Assembly (NCBI RefSeq): GCF_019279795.1
Contig: NC_056750.1
Span: 828,256,016 to 828,320,015, forward strand
DNA from: Protopterus annectens
Taxonomy: Eukaryota > Chordata > Ceratodontiformes > Protopteridae
Direction: 5' to 3'
Length of the DNA stretch: 64,000 bases
The notes beneath the pieces are model-generated. The model made no database searches. It had not been told where the DNA came from and worked only from the letters and a program-made list of their open reading frames with translations. Position 1 is the first letter of the stretch, and every line of letters begins with the position of its first letter. Both the position numbers and the translations under genes were made by a program. Shown here in pieces: positions 34,531 to 48,868 of the stretch.

Positions 34531-37500
34531 CTACCATGTAACTGCAGTAATCCAGCAGCATGACCTAGTGTGTAACTGCAGTACACTAACAGCATACCTA
34601 CCGTGTAACTGCAGGAAACAAACAGCATACCTACCGTGTAACTTCAGTAAACTAACAGCATGCCTACCACGTAACTGCAGTAAACTAACAGCATGCTGTC
34701 CTTGTAACTGCAGTAAACTAACAGCATACCTACCGTGTAACTGCAGTAAACTAACAGCATACCTACAGTGTAACTGCAGTAAACTAACAGCATACCTACC
34801 ATGTAACTGCAGTAAACTAACAGCATACATTCTCCGTAGCTGCAGTAAACTAACAGCATACTTACTGTGTAACTGCAGTAAACTAACAGCATATCTACCA
34901 TGTAACTGCAGTAAACTAACAGCATACCTTTCTTGTAACTGCAGTAAACTAGCAGCATGACCTACCGTGTAACTGCAGTAAAGTAACAGCATACCTACCA
35001 TGTAACTGCAGTAAACTAACAGCATACCTACCGTGTAACTGCAGTAAACTGGCAGTATGACCTAATGTGTAACTGCAGTAAAGTAACAGCATACCTACCG
35101 TGTAACTGCAGTAAACTAACAGCATGACCTGCTGTCTAACTGCAGTAAACTAACAGCATACCTACCGTGTAACTGCAGTAAACTAACAGCATACCTAAAG
35201 TGTTACTGCAGTAAACTAACATCATGACCTACCCTGTAACTGCAGTAATCTAACAGCATACCTACCATTTAACTGCAGTAAACTAACAGCTTAGCTTCCC
35301 TGTATCTACAGTAAGCTAACAGCATACCTATCATGTAACTGCAGTAAACTAGAAGCATACCTACCATGTAACTGGAGTAAACTAACAGCATACCTACCGT
35401 GTAACTGCAGTAAACTAACAGCATACATTCTCTGTAGCTGCAGTAAACTAACAGCATACTTACTGTGTAAATGCAGTAAACTAACAGTATATCTACCATG
35501 TAACTGCAGTAAACTAACAGCATACCTTTCTTGTAACTGCAGTAAACTAACAGCATGACCTACCGTGTAACTGCAGTACACTAACAGCATACCTACCGTG
35601 TAACTGCAGTAAACTAACAGCATACCTTTCATGTAACTGCAGTAAACTAGCAGCATACCTACCATGTAACTGCAGTAAACTAGCAGCATGACCTAGCGTG
35701 TAACTGCAGTAAACTAACAGCATACCTACTGTGTACCTTCAGTAAACTAACAGCATACCTACCACGTAACTGCAGTAAACTAACAGCATACTGTCCTTGT
35801 AACTTCAGTAAACTAACAGCATACCTACCATGTAACTGCAGTAAACTAACAGCATACCTACCATGTAACTGCAATAAACTAACAGCATACCTACCGTGTA
35901 ACTGCAGTAAACTAACAGCATACCTACTGTGTAACTGCAGTAAACTAACAGCATGCCTCTCCGTGTTACTGTAGTAAACTTACAGCATACCTACCATGTA
36001 ACTGTAGTAAACTAACTGCATACCTACCGTGTAACTGCAATAAACTAGCAGCATGACCTACTGTGTAACTGCAGTAAAGTAACATAATACCTACCATGTA
36101 ACTGCAGTAAACTAACAGCTTACATGCCATGTAAATGCAGTAAACAAACAGCATGATCTACCGTGTAACTGCAGTACACTAACAGCATACCTACTGTGTA
36201 ACTGCAGTAAACTAACAGCATACTTATCATGTAACTGCAGTAAACTAGCAGCATACCTACCATGTAATGGTAGTAATCTAGCAGCATGACCTAGTGTGTA
36301 ACTGCAGTACACTAACAGCATACCTACCGTGTAACTGCAGTAAACTAATAGCATACCTATCACCTAACTGCAGTTAACTAGCAGCATACCTACCATGTAA
36401 CTGCAGAAATGTAGCAGCATGACCTAGTGTGTAACTGCAGTACACTAACAGCATACCCATCGTGTAACTGCAGTAAACTAACAGCATGAACTACCGTGTA
36501 ACTGCAGTAAACAAACAGCATACCTACCGTGTGACTTCAGTAAACTAACAGCATACCTACCATGTAACTGCAGTAAACTAACAGAATGCTGTCCTTGTAA
36601 CTGCAGTAAACTAAGAGCATACCTACTGTGTAACTGCAGTAAACTAACAGCATACCTACCATGTAACTGCAGTAAACTAACAGCATACCCACCATGTAAC
36701 TGTAGTAAACTAACAGCATACCTACCATTTAACTGCAGTAAACTAACAGCATACATTCTCCGTAGCTGCAGTAAACTAACAGCATACTTACTGTGTAACT
36801 GCAGTAAACTAACAGCATACCTACCATGTAACTGCAGTAAACTACAGCATACCTTTCCTGTAACTGCAGTAAACTAACAGCATGACCTACCGTGTAACTG
36901 CAGTACACTAACAGCATACCTTTCATATAACCGCAGTAAACTAGCAGCATACCTACCATGTAACTGCAGTAAACTAGCAGCATGACCTAGCGTGTAACTG
37001 CAGTAAACTAACAGCATACTTACTGTGTAACTTCAGTAAACTAACAGCATACCTACCACGTAACTGCAGTAAACTAACAGCATAATGTCCTTGTAAGTTC
37101 AGTAAACTAACAGCATTTTTTATTTTTTTATTTATCATTTTGTTGACCGGGAAAGTCCGACTCGGTTCCACAGAGCCTGTTTTCAGCGGAGGCCCGGGGA
37201 GAAATGCTCCAGATGCATGTCTTTGGAATGTGGGAGGAAACCGGAGTACCCGGAGGAAACCCAAGCGAACACAGGGAGAACATGCAAATTCCACACAGAA
37301 GGCACCCCAGCCGAGAATCGAACTGGAGAACCTCTTACTGTGAGGTGACAATGTTAACCACTGCACCACTGTGCCAGCATACCTACCATGTAACTGCAGT
37401 AAACTAACAGCATACCTACCATGTAACTGCAATAAACTAACAGCATACCTACTGTGTAACTGCAATAAACTTACAGCATACCTACTGTGTAACTGTAGTA

Positions 37501-40434
37501 AACTAACTGCATACCTACTGTGTAACTGCAGTAACCTAGCAGCATGACCTACCGTGTAACTGCAGTAAAGTAACAGCATACCTACCGTGTAACTGCAGTA
37601 AACTAACAGCATACCTACCGTGTAAATGCAGTAAACTAGCAGCATGACCTACTGTGTAACTGCAGTAAAGTAACAGCATACCTACTGTGTAACTGCAGTA
37701 AACTAACAGCATACCTACCCTGTAATTGCAGTAAACTAACAGGATATCTACCATGTAACTGCAGTAAACTAACAGCATTCCTACCCTGTAACTGCAGTAA
37801 ACTAACAGCATACCTACCATGTAACTGCAGTAAACTAACAGCTTAGCTTCCCTGTAACTGCAGTAAGCTAACAGCATTCTTGCTGTGTAATTGCAGTAAA
37901 CTAACAGCATACCTACCCTGTGACTGCAGTAAACTAACAACATACCTACCGTGTAACTGCAGTAAGCTAACAGCATATCTACTATGTAACTGCAGTAAAC
38001 TAACAGCATGACCTACTGTGTAATTGCAGTAAACTAACAGCATACCTACCGTGTAACTGCAGTAAACAAACAGCATACCTAAAGTGTTACTGCAGTAAAC
38101 TAACATCATAACCTACCCTGTAACTGCAGTAATCTAACAGCATACCTACCATGTAACTGCAGTAAACTAACAGCATGACCTACCCTGTAACTGCAGTAAA
38201 CTAACAGCATACCTAAAGTGTATCTGCAGTAAACTAACAGCATACCTACAGTGTAACTGCAGTAAACTAACAGCATACCTACCATTTAACTGCAGTAAAC
38301 TAACAGCTTACGTTCCCTGTAACTACAGTAAGCTAACAGCATACCTATCATGTAACTGCAGTAAACTAGCAGCATACCTACCATGTAACTGCAGTAAACA
38401 AGCAGCATGACCCAGTGTGTAACTACAGAACACTAACAGCATACCTACCGTGTAACTGCAGTAAACTAACAGCATGACCTACCCTGTAACTGCAGTAAAC
38501 TAACAGCATACCTAAAGTGTAACTGCAGTAAACTAACAACATACCTACCCTGTAACTGCAGTAAACTAACAGCATACCTACCATTTAACTGCAGTAAACT
38601 AACAGCTTACCTGCCATGTAACTGCAGTAAACAAACAGCATGACCTACCGTGTAACTGCAGTACACTAATAGCATACCTACCATGTAACTGCAGTAAACT
38701 AACAGCATACCTATCACGTAACTGCAGTAAACTAGCAGCATATCTACAATGTAATGGCAGTAATCTAGCAGCATGACCTATTGTATAACTGTAGTACACT
38801 AACAGCATACCTACCGTGTAACTGCAGTAAACTAACAGCATACCTATCACCTAACTGTAGTAAACTAGCAGCATACCTACCATGTAACTGCAGTAATCCA
38901 GCAGCATGACCTAGTGTGTAACTGCAGTACACTAACAGCATACCTACCGTGTAACTGCAGGAAACAAACAGCATACCTACCGTGTAACTTCAGTAAACTA
39001 ACAGCATGCCTACCACGTAACTGCAGTAAACTAACAGCATGCTGTCCTTGTAACTGCAGTAAACTAACAGCATACCTACCGTGTAACTGCAGTAAACTAA
39101 CAGCATACCTACAGTGTAACTGCAGTAAACTAACAGCATACCGACCATGTAACTGCAGTAAACTAACAGCATACATTCTCCGTAGCTGCAGTAAACTAAC
39201 AGCATACTTACTGTGTAACTGCAGTAAACTAACAGCATATCTACCATGTAACTGCAGTAAACTAACAGCATACCTTTCTTGTAACTGCAGTAAACTAGCA
39301 GCATGACCTACCGTGTAACTGCAGTAAAGTAACAGCATACCTACCATGTAACTGCAGTAAACTAACAGCATACCTACCGTGTAACTGCAGTAAACTGGCA
39401 GTATGACCTACTGTGTAACTGCAGTAAAGTAACAGCATACCTACCGTGTAACTGCAGTAAACTAACAGCATGACCTGCTGTCTAACTGCAGTAAACTAAC
39501 AGCATACCTACCGTGTAACTGCAGTAAACTAACAGCATACCTAAAGTGTTACTGCAGTAAACTAACATCATGACCTACCCTGTAACTGCAGTAATCTAAC
39601 AGCATACCTACCATTTAACTGCAGTAAACTAGAAGCATACCTACCATGTAACTGGAGTAAACTAACAGCATACCTACCGTGTAACTGCAGTAAACTAACA
39701 GCATACATTCTCTGTAGCTGCAGTAAACTAACAGCATACTTACTGTGTAAATGCAGTAAACTAACAGTATATCTACCATGTAACTGCAGTAAACTAACAG
39801 CATACCTTTCTTGTAACTGCAGTAAACTAACAGCATGACCTACCGTGTAACTGCAGTACACTAACAGCATACCTACCGTGTAACTGCAGTAAACTAACAG
39901 CATACCTTTCATGTAACTGCAGTAAACTAGCAGCATACCTACCATGTAACTGCAATAAACTAGCAGCATGACCTAGCGTGTAACTGCAGTAAACTAACAG
40001 CATACCTACTGTGTACCTTCAGTAAACTAACAGCATACCTACCACGTAACTGCAGTAAACTAACAGCATACTGTCCTTGTAACTTCAGTAAACTAACATC
40101 ATACCTACCATGTAACTGCAGTAAACTAACAGCATACCTACCATGTAACTGCAATAAACTAACAGCATACCTACCGTGTAACTGCAGTAAACTAACAGCA
40201 TACCTACTGTGTAACTGCAGTAAACTAACAGCATGCCTCTCCGTGTTACTGTAGTAAACTTACAGCATACCTACCATGTAACTGTAGTAAACTAACTGCA
40301 TACCTACCGTGTAACTGCAATAAACTAGCAGCATGACCTACCGTGTAACTGCAGTAAAGTAACAGCATACCTACCTTGTAACTGCAGTAAACTAACAGCA
40401 TACCTACTGTGTAACTGCAGTAAACTAGCAGCAT
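34531..40434. repeat. Higher-order duplicated satellite blocks, spacing about 4.3 kb
   Basis: The succession of variant units at about 34.5-36.15 kb recurs at about 38.88-40.43 kb with an offset of 4346 bp at the left and 4280 bp at the right. Shared private variants include GCAGGAAACAAACAGC, GCATGCTGTCCTTGTAACTG, CATTCTCCGTAGCTGCAG and AACTGGCAGTATGACC. The change of offset (66 bp, two units) indicates loss or gain of whole units after duplication. The SINE at 37.1 kb lies between the blocks and is not duplicated. Confidence 0.75.
37117..37374 (-). mobile_element. tRNA-derived SINE (DANA/V-SINE-like head) inside the satellite
   Basis: On the minus strand it begins TGGCACAGTGGTGCAGTGGT (A box) and has B box AGTTCGATTCTCGG about 30 bp further. 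It continues with a body shared by many fish and amphibian SINEs (GTGTGGAATTTGCATGTTCT, GGGTTTCCTCCGGGTACTCC, CCAAAGACATGC). The 3' tail TTTCTCCCCGGGCCTCCGCT and GTCGGACTTTCCCGGTCAAC ends in AT-rich sequence. CAGCAT flanks both sides (37111-37116, 37375-37380), but this word is also part of the satellite unit. The same tail occurs at 59.06-59.23 kb. Confidence 0.82.
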
Positions 40435-43400
40435 GACCTACTGTGTAACTGCAGTAAAGTAACATAATACCTACCATGTAACTGCAGTAAACTAACAGCA
40501 TACCTACCGTGTAACTGCAGTAAACTAACAGCATACCTACAGTGTAACTGCAGTAAACTAACAGCATACCTACCACGTAACTGTAGTAAACTAACAGCAT
40601 ACCCACCATTTAACTGTAGTAAGCTAACAGCATACCTACCATTTAACTGCAGTAAACTAACAGCATACATTCTCCGTAGCTGCAGTAAACTAACAGCATA
40701 CTTACTGTGTAACTGCAGTAAACTAACAGCATACCTACCATGTAACTGCTCTAAACTAACAGCATACCTTTCTTGTAACTGCAGTAAACTAACAGCATGA
40801 CCTGCCGTGTAACTGCAGTACACTAACAGCATACCTACCGTGTAACTGCAGTAAACTAACAGCATACCTTTCATGTAACTGCAGTAAACTAGCAGCATAC
40901 CTACCATGTAACTGCAGTAAACTAGCAACATGACCTTGTGTGTAACTGCAGTAAACTAACAACATACCTACTGTGTAACTTCAGTAAACTAACAGCATAC
41001 CTACCACGTAACTGCAGTAAACTAACAGCATACTGTCCTTGTAACTTCAGTAAACTAACAGCATACCTACCATGTAACTGCAGTAAACTAACAGCATACC
41101 TACCATGTAACTGCAATAAACTAACAGCATACCTACCGTGTAACTACAGTAAACTAACAGCATACCTACTGTGTAACTGCAATAAACTAACAGCATGCCC
41201 CTCCGTGTAACTGTAGTAAACTTACAGCATACCTACCGTGTAACTGTAGTAAACTAACTGCATGCCTGCCATGTAACTGCAGTAAACTAGCAGCATGACC
41301 TACCGTATAACTGCAGTAAAGTAACAGCATACCTACCATGTAATTGCAGTAAACTAACAGCATACCTACCGTGTAACTGCAGTAAACTAACAGCATACCT
41401 ACCCTGTAATTGCAGTAAACTAAAAGGATACCTACCTTGTAACTGCATGAAACTAACAGCATTCCTACCCTGTATCTGCAGTAAGCTAACAGCATACCTA
41501 CCATGTAACTGCAGTAAACTAACAGCTTAGCTTCCCTGTAACTGCAGTAAACTAACAGCATTCTTGCTGTGTAATTGCAGTAAACTAACAGCATACCTAC
41601 CCTGTGACTGCAGTAAACTAACATACCTACCGTGTAACTGCTGTAAGCTAACAGCATATCTTCCGTGTAACTGCAGTAAACTAACAGCATGACCTACTGT
41701 GTAACTGCAGTAAACTAACAGCATACCTACCGTGTAACTGCAGTAAACCAACAGCATACCTAAAGTGTTACTGCAGTAAACTAAAATCATGACCTACCCT
41801 GTAACTGCAGTAATCTAACAGCATACCTACCGTGTAACTGCAGTAAACTAACAGCATGACCTACCCTGTAACTGCAGTAAACTAACAGCATACCTAAAGT
41901 GTATCTGCAGTAAACTAACAGGATACCTACCGTGTAACTGCAGTAAACTAACAGCATACCTACCATTTAACTGCAGTAAACTAACAGCTTACCTTCCCTG
42001 TAACTGCAGTAAGCTAACAGCATACCTATCATGCAACTGCAGTAAACTAGCAGCATACCTACCATGTAACTGCAGTAAACTAGCAGCATGACCTAGTGTG
42101 TAACTTCAGAACACTAACAGCATACCTACCGTGTAACTGCAGTAAACTAACAACATGACCTACCCTGTAACTGCAGTAAACTAACAGCATACCTAAAGTG
42201 TAACTGCAGTAAAGTAACAGCATACCTACCCTGTAACTGCAGTAAACTAACAGCATACCTACCATTTAACTGCAGTAAACTAACAGCATACTTATCATGT
42301 AACTGCAGTAATCTAGCAGCATACCTACCATGTAACGGCAGTAATCTAGCAGCATGACCTAGTGTGTAACTGCAGTACACTAACAGCATACCTACCGTGT
42401 AACTGCAGTAAACTAACAGCATACTTATCATGTAACTGCAGTAATCTAGCAGCATACCAACCATGTAACGGCAGTAATCTAGCAGCATGACCTAGTGTGT
42501 AACTGCAGTACACTAACAGCATACCTACCGTGTAACTGCAGTAAACTAATAGCATACCTATCACCTAACTGCAGTAAACTAGCAGCATACCTACCATGTT
42601 ACTGCAGTAATGTAGCAGCATGACCTAGTGTGTAACTGCAGTACACTAACAGCATACCCATTGTGTAACTGCAGTAAACTAACAGCATGAAATACCGTGT
42701 AACTGCAGTAGACAAACAGCATACCTACCGTGTGACTTCAGTAAACTAACAGCATACCTACCACGTAACTGCATTAAACTAACATAATGCTGTCCTTGTA
42801 ACTGCAGTAAACTAAGAGCATACCTACTGTGTAACTGCAGTAAACTAACAGCATACCTACCATGTAACTGCAGTAAACTAACAGCATACCCACCATGTAA
42901 CTGTAGTAAACTAACAGCATACCTACCATTTAACTGCAGTAAACTAACAGCATACATTCTCTGTAGCTGCAGTAAACTAACAGCATACTTACTGTGTAAC
43001 TGCAGTAAACTAACAGCATACCTACCATGTAACTGCAGTAAACTACAACATACCTTTCTTGTAACTGCAGTAAACTAACAGCATGACCTACCGTGTAACT
43101 GCAGTACACTAACAGTATACCTTTCATGTAACTGCAGTAAACTAGCAGCATACCTACCATGTAACTGCAGTAAACTAGCAGCATGACCTAGCGTGTAACT
43201 GCATTAAACTAACAGCATACCTACTGTGTAACTTCAGTAAACTAACAGCATACCTACCACGTAACTGCAATAAACTAACAGCATACTGTCCTTGTAACCA
43301 GTAAATTAACAGCATACCTACCATGTAACTGCAGTAAACTAACAGCATACCTACCATGTAACTGCAAAAAACTAACAGCATACCTACTGCGTAACTGCAG

Positions 43401-45878
43401 TAAACTAACAGCATACCTACTGTGTAACTGCAGTAAACTAACAGCCTGCCCCTCCGTGTAACTGTAGTAAACATACAGCATACCTACAGTGTAACTGTAG
43501 TAAACTAACTGCATACCTACCGTGTAACTGCAGTAAACTAGCAGCATGACCTACCATGTAACTGCAGTAAAGTAACAGCATACCTACCATGTAACTGCAG
43601 TAAACTAACAGCATACCTACCCTGTAATTGCAGTAAACTAACAGGATATCTACCATGTAACTGCAGTAAACTAACAGCATTCCTACCCTGTAACTGCAGT
43701 AAACTAACAGCATACCTACCATGTAACTGCAGTAAACTAACAGCTTAGCTTCCCTGTAACTGCAGTAAACTAACAGCATTCTTGCTGTGTAATTGCAGTA
43801 AACTAACAGCATACCTACCCTGTGACTGCAGCAAACTAACAACATACCTACCGTGTAACTGCAGTAAGCTAACAGCATATCTACCGTGTAACTGCAGTAA
43901 ACTAACAGCATGACCTACTGTGTAACTGCAGTAAACTAACACCATACCTACCGTGTAACTGCAGTAAACTAACAGCATACCTAAAGTGTTACTGCAGTAA
44001 ACTAACATCATGACCTACCCTGTAACTGCAGTAATCTAACAGCATGCCTACCGTGTAACTGCAGTAAACTAACAGCATGACCTACCCTGTAACTGCAGTA
44101 AACTAACAGCATACCTAAAGTGTAACTGCAGTAAACTAACAGCATACCTACCCTGTAACTGCAGTAAACTAACAGCATACCTACCATTTAACTGCAGTAA
44201 ACTAACAGCTTACCTTTCCTGTAACTGCAGTAAACTAACAGCATACCTGCTGTGTAATTGCAGTAAACTAACAGCTTACCTGCCATGTAACTGCAGTAAA
44301 CAAAGAGCATGACCTACCGTGTAGCTGCAGTACACTAACAGCATACCTACCGTGTAACTGCAGTAAACTAACAGCATACCTATCACATAACTGCAGTAAA
44401 CTAGCAGCATATCTACAATGTAACGGCAGTAATCTAGCAGCATGACCTAGTGTATAACTGCAGTACACTAACAGCATACCTACCGTGTAACTGCAGTAAA
44501 CTAACAGCATACCTATCACCTAACTGCAGTAAACTAGCAGAATACCTACCATGTAACTGCAGTAATCCAACAGCATGACCTAGTGTGTAACTGCAGTACA
44601 CTAACAGCATACCTACCGTGTAACTGCAGGAAACAAACAGCATACCTACCGTGTAACTTCAGTAAACTAACAGCATGCTGTCCTTGTAACTGCAGTAAAC
44701 TAACAGCATACCTACTGTGTAACTGCAGTAAACTAACAGCATACCTACCCTGTAGTTGCAGTAAACTAACAGGATATCTACCATGTAACTGCAGTAAACT
44801 AACAACATTCCTACCCTGTAACTGCAGTAAACTAACAGCATACCTACCATGTAACTGCAGTAAACTAACAGCTTAGCTTCCCTGTAACTGCAGTAAACTA
44901 ACAGCATTCTTGCTGTGTAATTGCAGTAAACTAACAGCATACCTACCCTGTGACTGCAGTAAACTAACAACATACCTACCGTGTAACTGCAGTAAGCTAA
45001 CAGCATATCTACAGTGTAACTGCAGTAAACTAACAGCATGACCTACTGTGTAACTGCAGTAAACTAACAGCATACCTACCGTGTAACTGCAGTAAACTAA
45101 CAGCACACCTAAAGTGTTACTGCAGTAAACTAACATCATGACCTACCCTGTAACCGCAGTAATCTAACAGCATACCTACCGTGTAACTGCAGTAAACTAA
45201 CAGCATGACCTACCCTGTAACTGCAGTAAACTAACAGCATACCTAAAGTGTATCTGCAGTAAACTAACAGCATACATACCGTGTAACTGCAATAAACTAA
45301 CAGCATACCTACCATTTAACTGCAGTAAACTAACAGCTTACCTTCCCTGTAACTACAGTAAGCTACCAGCATGCCTATCATGTAACTGCAGTAAACTAGC
45401 ATCATACCTACCATGTAACTGCAGTAAACAAGCAGCATGACCTAGTGTGTAACTGCAGAACACTAACAGCATACCTAGCGTGTAACTGCAGTAAACTAAC
45501 AGCATGACCTACCCTGTAACCGCAGTAAACTATCAGCATACCTAAAGTGTAACTGCAGTAAACTAACAGCATACCTACCCTGTAACTGCAGTAAACTAAC
45601 AGCATACCTACCATTTAACTGCAGTAAACTAACAGCTTACCTTCCCTGTAACTGCAGTAAACTAACAGCATACCTGCTGAGTAACTGCAGTAAACTAACA
45701 GCTTACCTGCCATGTAACTGCAGTAAACAAACAGCATGACCTACCGTGTAACTGCAGTACACTAACAGCATACCTACCGTGTAACTGCAGTAAACTAACA
45801 GCATACCTATCACGTAACTGCAGTATACTAGCAGCATATCTACAATGTAACGGCAGTAATCTAGCAGCATGACCTAGT

Positions 45879-46524
45879 GGATCACCTTCAGATGCCCAAA
45901 ATCGCGTTTCGCCGACACACTAATCACCGACACCAAAAGACCGACAACAAAAAATAGCGACAACGCAAAACACCAAAAACCATTACACCAACACACTACA
46001 CGTAAACAACACAGTACACTACATAAAATATCCACTATCCCTAACCCAAACCCTAACCCTAAGGTCCGACACTACCGCACACTTACCTTACCTGTACCCT
46101 AACCCTAACTCACTTACCCACCCCTAACCCCAAGGTCCGACACTACCGCACACTCACCCTACCTGCACCCTAACCCTAACTCACTTACCCACCCCTAACC
46201 CCAAGGTCCGACACTACCACACACTCACCCTACCTGCACCCTAACCCTAACTCACTTAACCCACCCCTAAACCCACAGTCCCTCACTATCGCACACACAC
46301 CCTACCTGCACCCTAACCCTAACTCACTTAACCCACCCCTAATCCCACAGTCCCTCACTATCGCACACTTACCTGTCCGCTCCCTAACACTAAATCCCTC
46401 ACTCTATCGCACACTTACCGAGTCTGTCGGGTTCTCACCTTGTCGGTCATCTGCATTGTCGGTATTTTCGTCCCGTCGGATTCCGTGTCGACGAAACGCA
46501 TTGTCGGGCATCTGAAGGTGACCC
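45879..46524. mobile_element. GGGTC-family foldback MITE in the satellite, copy 1
   Basis: This 646-bp element has inverted ends GGATCACCTTCAGATGCCC and (inverse) GGGTCACCTTCAGATGCCCG, with arms extending through GCGTTTCG(C/T)CGACAC. A perfect 8-bp satellite-derived target duplication GACCTAGT flanks it (45871-45878, 46525-46532). The interior is about five copies of a 71-bp unit containing ACCCTAACCCTAACTCACTT and AAGGTCCGACACTACCGCAC, the telomere-like core found in the 4083-4702 element. Minus-strand frames crossing its right arm are fusions of arm and satellite and not genes. Confidence 0.88.
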
Positions 46525-48222
46525 GACCTAGTGTATAACTGCCGTACACTAACAGCATATCTACCGTGTAACTGCAGTAAACTAACAGCATACCTATCAC
46601 CTAACTGCAGTAAACTAGCAGCATACCTACCATGTAACTGCAGTAATCCAGCAGCATGACCTAGTGTGTAACTGCAGTACACTAACAGCATACCTACCAT
46701 GTAACTGCAGGAAACAAACAGCATACCTACCATGTAACTTCAGTAAACTAACAGCATGCCTACCACGTAACTGCAGTAAACTAACAGCATGCTGTCCTTG
46801 TAACTGCAGTAAAATAACAGCATACCTACCGTGTAACTGCAGTAAACTAACAGCATACCTACAGTGTAACTGCAGTAAACTAACAGCATACCTACTGTGT
46901 AACTGCAGTAAACTAACAGCATACCTACCATTTAACTGCAGTAAACTAACAGCATACATTCTCCGTAGCTGCAGTAAACTAACAGCATACTTACTGTGTA
47001 ACTGCAGTAAACTAACAGCATATCTACCATGTAATTGCAGTAAACTAACAGCATACCTTTCTTGTAACTGCTGTAAACTAACAGCATGACCTACTGTGTA
47101 ACTGCAGTACACTAACAGCATACCTACCGTGTAACTGCAGTAAACTAACAGCATACCTTTCATGTAACTGCAGTAAACTAGCAGCATACCTACCATGTAA
47201 CTGCAGTAAACTAGCAGCATGACCTAGCGTGTAACTGCAGTAAACTAACAGCATACCTTTCATGTAACTGCAGTAAAGTAACAGCATACCTACCATGTAA
47301 CTGCAGTAAACTAACAGCATACCTACCTTGTAACTGCAGTAAACTAACAGCATACCTACAGTGTAACTGCAGTAAACTAACAGCATACCTACCATGTAAC
47401 TGCAGTAAACTAACAGCATACATTCTCCGTAGCTGCAGTAAACTAACAGCATACTTACTGTGTAACTGCAGTAAACTAACAGCATATCTACCATATAACT
47501 GCAGTAAACTAACAGCATACCTTTCATGTAACTGCAGTAAACTAGCAGCATACCTACCATGTAACTGCAGTAAACTAGCAGCATGACCTTGCGTGTAACT
47601 GCAGTAAACTAACAGCATACCTACTGTGTAACTTCAGTAAACTAACAGCATGCCTACCACGTAACTGTAGTAAACTAACAGCATACTGTCCTTGTAACTT
47701 CAGTAAACTAACAGCATACCTACCATGTAACTGCAGTAAACTAACAGCATACCTACCATGTAACTGCAATAAAGTAACAGCATACCTACCGTGTAACTGC
47801 AGTAAACTAACAGAATACCTACTGTGTAACTGCAGTAAACTAACAGCATGCCCCTCAGTGTTACTGTAGTAAACTTACAGCATACCTACCATGTAACTGT
47901 AGTAAACTAACAGCATACCTACCCTGTAACTGCAGTAAACTAACAGCATACCTACCATTTAACTGCAGTAAACTAACAGCTTACCTTCCCTGTAACTGCA
48001 GTAAACTAACAGCATACCTGCTGAGTAACTGCAGTAAACTAACAGCTTACCTGCCATGTAACTGCAGTAAACAAACAGCATGACCTACCGTGTAACTGCA
48101 GTACACTAACAGCATACCTACCGTGTAACTGCAGTAAACTAACAGCATACCTATCACGTAACTGCAGTATACTAGCAGCATATCTACAATGTAACGGCAG
48201 TAATCTAGCAGCATGACCTAGT

Positions 48223-48868
48223 GGATCACCTTCAGATGCCCGACATCGCGTTTCGCCGACACACAAATCACCGACACCAAAAGACCGACAACAAAAAATA
48301 CCGACAACGCAAAACACCGAAAACCATTACACCAACACACTACACGTAAACAACACAGTACACTACATAACATATCCACTATCCCTAACCCAAACCCTAA
48401 CCCTAAGGTCCGACACTACCGCACACTTACCCTACCTGTACCCTAACCCTAACTCACTTACCCACCCCTAACCCCAAGGTCCGACACTACCGCACACTCA
48501 CCCTACCTGCACCCTAACCCTAACTCACTTACCCACCCCTAACCCCAAGGTCCGACACTACCGCACACTCACCCTACCTGCACCCTAACCCTAACTCACT
48601 TAACCCACCCCTAAACCCACAGTCCCTCACTATCGCACACACACCCTACCTGCACCCTAACCCTAACTCACTTAACCCACCCCTAAACCCACAGTCCCTC
48701 ACTATCGCACACTTACCTGTCCACTCCCTAACACTAAATCCCTCACTCTATCGCACACTTACCGAGTCCATCGGGTTCTCACCTTGTCGGTCATCTGCAT
48801 TGTCGGTATTTTCGTCCCGTCGGATTCCGTGTCGGCGAAACGCGTTGTCGGGCATCTGAAGGTGACCC
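48223..48868. mobile_element. GGGTC-family foldback MITE in the satellite, copy 2
   Basis: It has the same 646-bp length and the same flanking GACCTAGT (48215-48222, 48869-48876) as copy 1, with a few substitutions (for example AAAATCGCG in copy 1 against GACATCGCG here). The spacing of 2344 bp and the shared satellite flanks on both sides show it arose by duplication of the array segment, not by a second insertion. Confidence 0.88.

Noticed and set aside
46030-46390. Interstitial telomere
   Set aside because: CCCTAA occurs only in pairs inside a 71-bp unit within a MITE with its own inverted ends and target duplication, and is not a run of pure telomere repeats.
46404-46733. 109-codon frame with an RRDENTDNADDRQGEN segment (and its twin at 48748-49077)
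   Set aside because: It is a fusion of satellite units with the MITE arm; the charged part is the translated inverted arm.
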